The notes beneath the pieces were generated by a model. The model saw nothing but the letters and a program-made list of their open reading frames with translations, made no database searches and had not been told where the DNA came from. From the NCBI GenBank assembly GCA_030150335.1, contig JASLGC010000285.1:1-12014 (forward strand): 12,014 nt of DNA, given 5' to 3'. Shown here in pieces: positions 7,406 through 12,014 of the stretch (the first letter of the stretch is position 1; every line of letters begins with the position of its first letter). The DNA comes from Flavobacterium sp. (GTDB lineage: Bacteria; Bacteroidota; Bacteroidia; Flavobacteriales; Flavobacteriaceae). The position numbers and the translations under genes are program-made.

Positions 7406-8140
7406 TTAGATTGCCTTTTCATAAACAGTGATAACTAAAATACCATTTCCCCAATTTAATTCCCTTGGAAAAAGCGAATTAATATCACCGTAATAAATCG
7501 TTCCTCTTCCAGTTTCAATATATCCCTTCGCTGAATAAGTATAATTATTAACTACATTAGTATTATTAGAAACCATATCAGTTGCCTTTCCTGTTATTGG
7601 CACACCAACTATTCTTACACGATCTTGGAGAGTATACCCTCGATAAACAGTGATTTTACGCGACCCTTCATCTAACTCTACTAACGTTTGATTAAACTTT
7701 CTTATTAAGGTTATTCCTAAATAATTTGAATATTCATTACTGTTACTATACTGATTGATAACAGGAACGTTATACTCCACAGAAACTATTACCTCAGAAT
7801 GCGGACTTATTGGAATATCAATATCTAATCCAAGCTCTATCAAAGTACTTCTGTTTGGAACAAATACTGCACTCGGACTCGTTGTTTTCACTAATTGAGA
7901 CATCTTTTTAAAATAAATATCTCTTAATAGAAATGCCCCTTCTTCAACCTCTGTAGCAGCAAGTCTTCCCTCCTCATTTGCAACAATAATTTGATTAAAA
8001 TTCAACATATTGTTCAACTTCCTAAACTTCACACTTCCATCTACATCTAAATCAGCTTCTGGACGCAAATTATTTATTCCTACTTGCCCCAAAGCCACTC
8101 CCCCTATATGTAGTAGAAAAAACAAAACAATATTTCTCAT
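7406..8140 (-). CDS. Exported protein of unknown function, paralog 3 (last of cluster)
   Basis: No known function recognised. Residues 1-18 form a signal peptide (MRNIVLFFLLHIGGVALG), with cleavage expected before Gln19. The mature start QVGINNLRPEADLDVDG is a degenerate form of the Q-I-G-I-G-T start seen in its neighbours. Shared scaffold elements are VANEEGRL (53-60), IYFKKM (75-80), LDIDIP (105-110), VEYNVPVI (121-128), LGITLIRK (141-148), DEGSRKITVYRGY (157-169), KGYIETG (205-211) and the closing NWGNGILVITVY (229-240). The pattern suggests a small beta-rich domain, probably periplasmic or surface exposed. There is no lipoprotein cysteine and no type IX C-terminal signal. It lies 80 bp after the preceding paralog, with a purine-rich GAAAGAAGG a little upstream of the ATG, so it may still belong to the same transcript. 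It is the least conserved of the three at the mature start. Confidence 0.85.
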   Translation of the reverse strand: MRNIVLFFLLHIGGVALGQVGINNLRPEADLDVDGSVKFRKLNNMLNFNQIIVANEEGRLAATEVEEGAFLLRDIYFKKMSQLVKTTSPSAVFVPNRSTLIELGLDIDIPISPHSEVIVSVEYNVPVINQYSNSNEYSNYLGITLIRKFNQTLVELDEGSRKITVYRGYTLQDRVRIVGVPITGKATDMVSNNTNVVNNYTYSAKGYIETGRGTIYYGDINSLFPRELNWGNGILVITVYEKAI

Positions 8141-8220
8141 AATTATTAACCTTCTTTCTTAAAGTCATTTCTTATTTAAACAATATAAACACGTAAGAAT
8201 CACATGCTACATTTATCATT

Positions 8221-8931
8221 TTACAAATCATAGACTGTTATAAACAAGGCTCCTCTTCCCCAGTTATAATTAGTCAATGGTACATTCGCAAACATTCCAA
8301 ATCTCAACACCCTCGTTACTCCAAAAGCCAAACCATAAACATCATAAGTTACCATTAGGTCCTCAGAACTATTATTTACAATCCTATCAAAGTAAGAATT
8401 AGAAACAGCTTGACCCAATGCCGCAGGCCCGGTGTTGTAATTCCTTGAAAAAACAATCTTTCGAGTTGCTTCTTTTATAACAGTCATAATTCCATTCCCA
8501 GTTTTCTTATGCAATTGAATAACTGCTGCTCCTTGCCGGTCTCCTATAATTGGAATATTATAACCAATCTCTACAAGACTAACCCTATTCGCTGGAACAA
8601 CAATAGTTAAAGGTAAATTCAAAGACATCTGTTCATTCGCTCCAATCCTCACAAATGCTGTCATTTTTTTAAAATATGAATTGCGATAGGTATATGCGTT
8701 TTTAGCAAGCACCTTTGCAAAACCCAAATCTCCTTCCTCATTACTAAGCAAAACTTGGTCATATTCTTCATTATTATTCGACACAGTCTGAATTCCTGAA
8801 AGCTTAATTTCTTTATTTACATCAAAAGTAGCTTCAGGCGTTAGAGTACCAATCCCTACTTGAGAATACCCCACCATTGATAAGCATCCAAAAAAAGCTC
8901 CTATATATTTATACATTTTCATTACATACAT
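8221..8931 (-). CDS. Exported protein of unknown function, paralog 2
   Basis: Unrecognised function. A signal peptide ends at about Gly21-Tyr-Ser23, followed by mature QVGIGTLTPEATFDV (24-38). Scaffold motifs shared with its two neighbours are LSNEEGDLG (62-70), SYFKKM (85-90), VEIGYNIPII (120-129), EATRKIVFSRNY (154-165), a V-Y-G-L strand near 198-201 and the terminal NYNWGRGALFITVY (221-234). It lacks the DxDIP motif of the other two. The ATG at 8931 is one base past the stop of the upstream paralog, which favours coupled translation; Met4 (8922) or Met6 (8916) would give a more ordinary n-region and cannot be excluded. There are no cysteines in the mature part and no type IX sorting domain. 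It is probably secreted to the periplasm or surface as a folded beta domain (inference). Confidence 0.85.
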   Translation of the reverse strand: MYVMKMYKYIGAFFGCLSMVGYSQVGIGTLTPEATFDVNKEIKLSGIQTVSNNNEEYDQVLLSNEEGDLGFAKVLAKNAYTYRNSYFKKMTAFVRIGANEQMSLNLPLTIVVPANRVSLVEIGYNIPIIGDRQGAAVIQLHKKTGNGIMTVIKEATRKIVFSRNYNTGPAALGQAVSNSYFDRIVNNSSEDLMVTYDVYGLAFGVTRVLRFGMFANVPLTNYNWGRGALFITVYDL

Positions 8932-8932
8932 T

Positions 8933-9637
8933 TTAAAATGCCTTGCTAAACACTTTAACAGACATATTTCCTATCCCCATTGAGGTTTCATTTAAGTTAT
9001 CTGGATTACTACTAAACAACACTTCAAAGTTTCCCGCTTCAGTAAACCCAACTAAATAATAGCGAACTTTAGACAGATTATCTGTTAGGTTTTCAACCTC
9101 GTCAACATAAACCCCCTCCACAAACATCCCTTGCTCAAGGTAATTGTAACTCATTGAAAAACTAAACTTCCTATTCCCCTCCACCAAGGGCGTAATTTTA
9201 CCATTTTCACTTTTCATTAATTCTACACCAGCAGTAGTCATAGAAATATTAAGTCTATCATAATCTATAAAAACAGGAATATTATAATTGATTATGACTA
9301 ACACTTTTGTTCTTGGAGGAATATCAACGTCTAAACCAATATTTAAATCTCCCTTTCTATTTTGTGATAACCCCACTTGTCGGGGCATATAAGTAAAAGA
9401 AACACTATTAAAGAAAAAACCTTCTGGGTCTTTATCTAAATAACCAACATTACCATCATTATCCACTACTATTCGTCTATAGTACTCTGTCGTATTCACT
9501 TGCTTCAATCCCCTAAAAATCACATCCCCTTTTATCTCTAATTCTGCTGTTGGCTCCATTGTACCAATTCCAATTTGCGCTAAAACAATATTACAGAGCA
9601 GCAACAAACCCAGACTTATAAAATACTTCACTTTCAT
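8933..9637 (-). CDS. Exported protein of unknown function, paralog 1
   Basis: Unrecognised function. The frame is open from an ATG at 9712 that overlaps the upstream stop (ATGA), but the start at 9637 is preferred: it gives a classical signal peptide (MKVKYFISLGLLLLCNIVLA, residues 1-20) and is preceded by the purine-rich AGAAAGGG at 9642-9649. From 9637 the protein has 234 residues, close to its paralogs. The mature start is QIGIGTMEPTAELEIKG (21-37). Shared motifs are VDNDGNVG (58-65), GLDVDIPP (101-108), INYNIPVF (116-123), AGVELMKSENG (136-146), VEGNRKFSFSMSY (152-164), VGFTEAGNF (196-204) and the end GIGNMSVKVFSKAF (221-234). There is no lipobox and no known enzymatic motif. It follows the 335-codon gene by 71 bp with this start, or overlaps it by 4 bp with the upstream one. 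Confidence 0.82.
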   Translation of the reverse strand: MKVKYFISLGLLLLCNIVLAQIGIGTMEPTAELEIKGDVIFRGLKQVNTTEYYRRIVVDNDGNVGYLDKDPEGFFFNSVSFTYMPRQVGLSQNRKGDLNIGLDVDIPPRTKVLVIINYNIPVFIDYDRLNISMTTAGVELMKSENGKITPLVEGNRKFSFSMSYNYLEQGMFVEGVYVDEVENLTDNLSKVRYYLVGFTEAGNFEVLFSSNPDNLNETSMGIGNMSVKVFSKAF

Positions 9638-9708
9638 ATAACCCTTTCTAAATTTAAAATAACACCCCACTTGATTCATTAATTCACTTTCACCAAACCA
9701 GCAATCAA

Positions 9709-10716
9709 TCATATTTCCTTTTTAGTATATTCTAAAATCAAGAAATATCTATCCGCAGGATGGTAAACTGTAAAAGAACCAGGAGTACCAAGAGTTATAA
9801 CCGTATTGCCTCCACGCACCGCTTTATTTACTACCCCTTCAGAAATAGAGTTTGTCATTTGGTTAATCAACTTCGCCTCCAAAATAGTTCCCGAAACTAC
9901 CATTGGCACTTCCACTGTATTAGTTGCAGCATTTAATGTTATATCAAAAACTCTTGTTGCCACTTCCTCGTCATCCACCCAATGCTTGCCAGTAACTTGC
10001 TCATCATAAGAATAATTAACAACACTACTAACCATACCGCTTACAATAGTGCTAACCTCCTTCTGCACATTCTCATCACTAAATATTTTTTCAGAATTAT
10101 CAATTACATCCTGAGCCACGTCAATTACAGCTTGTACTGCTCCTGATTCATTATAATATTCATATTTTCCAGAGATTTCAACTCCCTCCGGATTCTTCTC
10201 CCTAACTATAGTAGTTACTGTTTCCTTGCCCTTAACAACTTTATCAAATGCTTCATTTTGATTCAAACTTGAAATAAAATATTCATTTTCAGCAATTTCA
10301 CTTACAGGCAATACTACAGAATCGCCTTTCGAGTCAGTAATTTTCAATTCACCTTCCACTAAAGTAAAACTACTATTACTGGTGCCTGCTAATACAGTTT
10401 CTCCATCTACTAAACGCACCCATTTGCCATTGTACCAATAATAAAAACCTTCCATAATAGATTCACTCCCAATATTGTAAACCAACAAGCTGTTTGCTAA
10501 TTTCCCAACTATTGGATTGGCGCTATCTAAACTTGTAAGTGTTACTCTTGGAAAGAGAACTCCCTTGTTTTTAGAAGCAACTTCTAATTGAGAAGACGAT
10601 TGAGGTATTTCAGTTCCAATTCCTATCTGCGCGTTACTAATTCCGAATATAAATAATGCTAACAACAGCATTAATTTTCTTACCATTTTATCTTTTTTTT
10701 TATCATTTTTAAACAT
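9709..10716 (-). CDS. Exported protein with Q-I-G-I-G-T mature start, first gene of the cluster
   Basis: A protein of 335 residues of unknown function. Met11 (10686) would give a simpler signal peptide, MVRKLMLLLALFIFGISNA; both starts are possible and the longer is reported. Cleavage is expected before Gln30, leaving QIGIGTEIPQSSSQLEV. Residues 45-105 carry the pattern GVLFPRVTL...ANSLLVYN...GFYYWYNGKWVRL, which as I recall recurs at the start of many Bacteroidota cell-surface proteins. Residues 164-205 (ETVTTIVREKN...YEYYNESGAVQAVIDV) look like one degenerate copy of the ETVTTLV-type repeat found in large flavobacterial surface proteins. From 240 comes a beta-rich C-terminal part: VTGKHWVDDEEVATRVF, then PMVVSGTILEAKL and YFLILEY near the end. 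No cysteine, no membrane segment and no type IX C-terminal domain. It heads the cluster of three smaller exported paralogs; an adhesin or appendage part is a guess only. Confidence 0.85.
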   Translation of the reverse strand: MFKNDKKKDKMVRKLMLLLALFIFGISNAQIGIGTEIPQSSSQLEVASKNKGVLFPRVTLTSLDSANPIVGKLANSLLVYNIGSESIMEGFYYWYNGKWVRLVDGETVLAGTSNSSFTLVEGELKITDSKGDSVVLPVSEIAENEYFISSLNQNEAFDKVVKGKETVTTIVREKNPEGVEISGKYEYYNESGAVQAVIDVAQDVIDNSEKIFSDENVQKEVSTIVSGMVSSVVNYSYDEQVTGKHWVDDEEVATRVFDITLNAATNTVEVPMVVSGTILEAKLINQMTNSISEGVVNKAVRGGNTVITLGTPGSFTVYHPADRYFLILEYTKKEI

Positions 10717-10741
10717 ATTCCACTGTAAATCAAATACTTTA

Positions 10742-10749
10742 CAAATTTA
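10742..10749 (-). promoter_or_regulatory. Candidate -7 element for the exported-protein cluster
   Basis: On the minus strand TAAATTTG followed by T exactly fits TAnnTTTG and would start transcription near 10735, giving a leader of about 19 nt to the ATG at 10716 or about 49 nt to the one at 10686. No TTG occurs at 17-23 bp upstream; the nearest TTTG (10762-10765) is only 12 bp away. An alternative sigma factor or an activator could compensate. No other promoter-like match was seen close to this gene. Confidence 0.4.
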
Positions 10750-10837
10750 CCGCGCTACTTTCAAATTCATAATAGGTAGTTCTTTTTTATGAAAAAAGCA
10801 CAATAACACTTAATAATTAAAAACAAACTGATTATTC

Positions 10838-10884
10838 ATCATAAAAGAAAAACAGAAAATTATTTATGATAAAAAACAGAAAAT
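10838..10884. repeat. Short direct and inverted repeats
   Basis: AAAAACAGAAAAT occurs twice (10848-10860 and 10872-10884), 24 bp apart start to start. Interleaved with it, ATCATAAA (10838-10845) and TTTATGAT (10863-10870) form an 8-bp inverted repeat with a 17-bp spacer. The combined layout sits about 120-170 bp upstream of the exported-protein cluster and could be a protein-binding site, but A-rich DNA produces such matches by chance. Confidence 0.5.
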
Positions 10885-11627
10885 CATACATTGTAATAAG
10901 TTATCAGTCACAAAATCTCCATAGATGACTTTTAGTTACCAAACATTACATGAGTAATCTTAAAATCACACACAGCCACAAAAAAATAATTTCAGTCGAT
11001 TTCAATAAATAAAAGCAACAAAAAGCAACTGACTCAACAAATTCCATTGAAAAATCATTACTTTCTTCCTAAAACACAAAAAAAAGCACTTTATCTAAGG
11101 CGAAAATTTTAAGAGTACTTCTACGTAATTGTCCACTTATGCAATATCGTCTCACTACCTTTTTTATACAGTAATACAAAAAATGAGAATGCAATAAAAA
11201 ATCATTGCGCAAATTGAACCAAAACAGGATGAATAATAAACTTTATTTTTCATTCGATTCAGGAAAGTTAACACAGAGAAATAAGAATTTGAAAAGCAAT
11301 TTACAGTATGCTACTAACACATAACCTATACCTATTGTAGATTTTAAATAAAAGGTTCATTAACAATCCACATTAGGTAACACTATCCTAATTGAGAAGT
11401 GAATAGATACGAGAACTTCAATATTTGAAAAGTATAATTTTCCTCCAAACATCCCTTACAAATAGTGATTCATCCCATTCTAATATAAAATTCAATATAC
11501 CTTTTTACCGAAGAGGGAATATTTTACCGCAAACTACCGTTGATTTCCGAATAGGGCAATTCTATTTTCACATCAATCCCTTAACTACAAAGGCTTCACA
11601 GGGATTTTTAGCAAAATTATATATACT

Positions 11628-11649
11628 TTGGTTTGGAATTGGTTTGGAA
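11628..11649. repeat. Perfect 11-bp tandem duplication
   Basis: TTGGTTTGGAA is repeated twice head to tail without a mismatch. It lies just past an isolated TAATTTTG box (minus strand) in the gene-poor region. The unit is itself partly repetitive (TTGG, TTTGG), so replication slippage is the simplest origin. Confidence 0.7.
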
Positions 11650-11778
11650 ATACTTGTCCAAGCCCTGTAAAAACGTTGTTTTCACAAACAAAACTGCACT
11701 AAAGCCGCAATCACACTGCACTGAAGAGCAATTTGACTTCGTCTTTTTCTTGAAAAAATTGGAAATGAAAAAAGGTAA

Positions 11779-11799
11779 TTTGACTTTTTTACAGTCAAA
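11779..11799. other. Small hairpin in the gene-poor region
   Basis: TTTGACT (11779-11785) and AGTCAAA (11793-11799) can pair around a 7-base loop rich in T. The arm sequence AATTTGACT also occurs about 45 bp upstream, near 11731. No T tract follows on the plus strand, so this is not a normal terminator. Significance is uncertain. Confidence 0.35.
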
Positions 11800-12014
11800 A
11801 ATTGAAGGACAATATTTACTTTGAATTGTGAAAGTTTAGAACAACTATTACACTGAGAATTATCTATCAAAGCATTGAGTTCAACAAATATAAAAAACTA
11901 TTTTTAAAAGATAGAAACAAGTTACCACCTACACCCTAAATACCTTACGTCTTTATGTCCTCAAATCCTGCTTTTACCATTTTCCTGCTAAATCAAAAAC
12001 TCTTATCTTAGTGC

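Larger units (their letters stand above)
10750..12014. other. Gene-poor AT-rich region of about 1.26 kb
   Basis: No convincing coding sequence. The longest open frames are about 60-80 codons, overlap one another on both strands, use a non-ATG start (TTG at 11425) or have no signal peptide or recognisable motif. A 20-codon ATG frame at 10950-11012 (plus) also has no support. No tRNA, tmRNA, RNase P, SRP or 6S motif was recognised. Exact minus-strand TAnnTTTG matches stand at 11612-11619 (TAATTTTG) and 11885-11892 (TATATTTG), but neither has a well-spaced -33 box. At the right edge a minus-strand frame encoding KIRVFDLAGKW ends at a stop at 11974-11976; it could be the tail of a gene beyond the window, but 12 codons cannot establish that. 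It may be a long regulatory or non-coding stretch, or the decayed remains of genes. Confidence 0.6.

Noticed and set aside
7406..10716. Type IX secretion cargo status of the four exported proteins, suggested by porX nearby
   Set aside because: None ends in a recognisable type A or B C-terminal sorting domain, so only Sec export is supported.
10838..10884. CRISPR-like array
   Set aside because: Only two A-rich 13-bp copies are present, with an 11-bp gap, no further units and no cas genes.
11731..11799. Intrinsic terminator
   Set aside because: The hairpin is 7 bp with low GC and is not followed by a T run on either side in the needed orientation.
11425..11870. Three short overlapping frames (81 and 63 codons plus, 62 codons minus)
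   Set aside because: One begins at TTG, they overlap on both strands, and none shows a domain, signal peptide or clear ribosome-binding context, so they are not called as genes.
11974..12012. Minus-strand end KIRVFDLAGKW-stop, resembling the V-x-V-F-D-L-x-G-K strand of type IX sorting domains
   Set aside because: Only about 12 codons are visible and the true sorting domain normally continues beyond this strand; chance cannot be excluded.

Overview
The window comes from an AT-rich member of the Bacteroidota, most likely the family Flavobacteriaceae. Four things point there: a recognisable PorX (the type IX secretion response regulator with a PglZ domain), the long-N-terminus Bacteroidota form of alanine dehydrogenase, promoters with the Bacteroidota layout TTTG-N19-TAnnTTTG, and exported proteins whose mature ends begin Q-I/V-G-I-G-T. 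A Myroides-like genus is possible but cannot be settled from this stretch.

Positions 1-3209 lie on the minus strand and read, in transcription order, family 2 glycosyltransferase, dephospho-CoA kinase (coaE), then a membrane sensor histidine kinase cut by the left window edge. A 158-bp divergent gap separates them from a plus-strand group, porX - tsaE - ald (3368-6557), packed with gaps of 2 and 14 bp and probably one operon. A small membrane-anchored DUF4258-like protein follows from its own likely promoter (6620-7000), then tRNA-Val(UAC) behind a textbook Bacteroidota promoter. A perfect AT-rich hairpin just after the tRNA probably terminates transcription from both sides.

Positions 7406-10716 hold four minus-strand genes for exported proteins. 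The first transcribed (335 codons) has a signal peptide and the Q-I-G-I-G-T mature start followed by a longer adhesin-like body. The next three (about 234-244 residues each) are divergent tandem paralogs sharing a signal peptide, the same mature start and a common beta-rich scaffold ending in W/G-x-G-x-hydrophobic-x-V-Y/F. None has a known function, and this is the least explained coding part of the window.

Positions 10750-12014 contain no convincing gene: very AT-rich DNA with short direct, inverted and tandem repeats and some isolated -7-like motifs.

Functionally, the left half is conserved core biology: CoA synthesis, tRNA t6A modification, alanine metabolism, two-component signalling and control of type IX secretion. 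The right half is accessory and encodes secreted or surface proteins. No CRISPR array, transposase or phage gene was seen.
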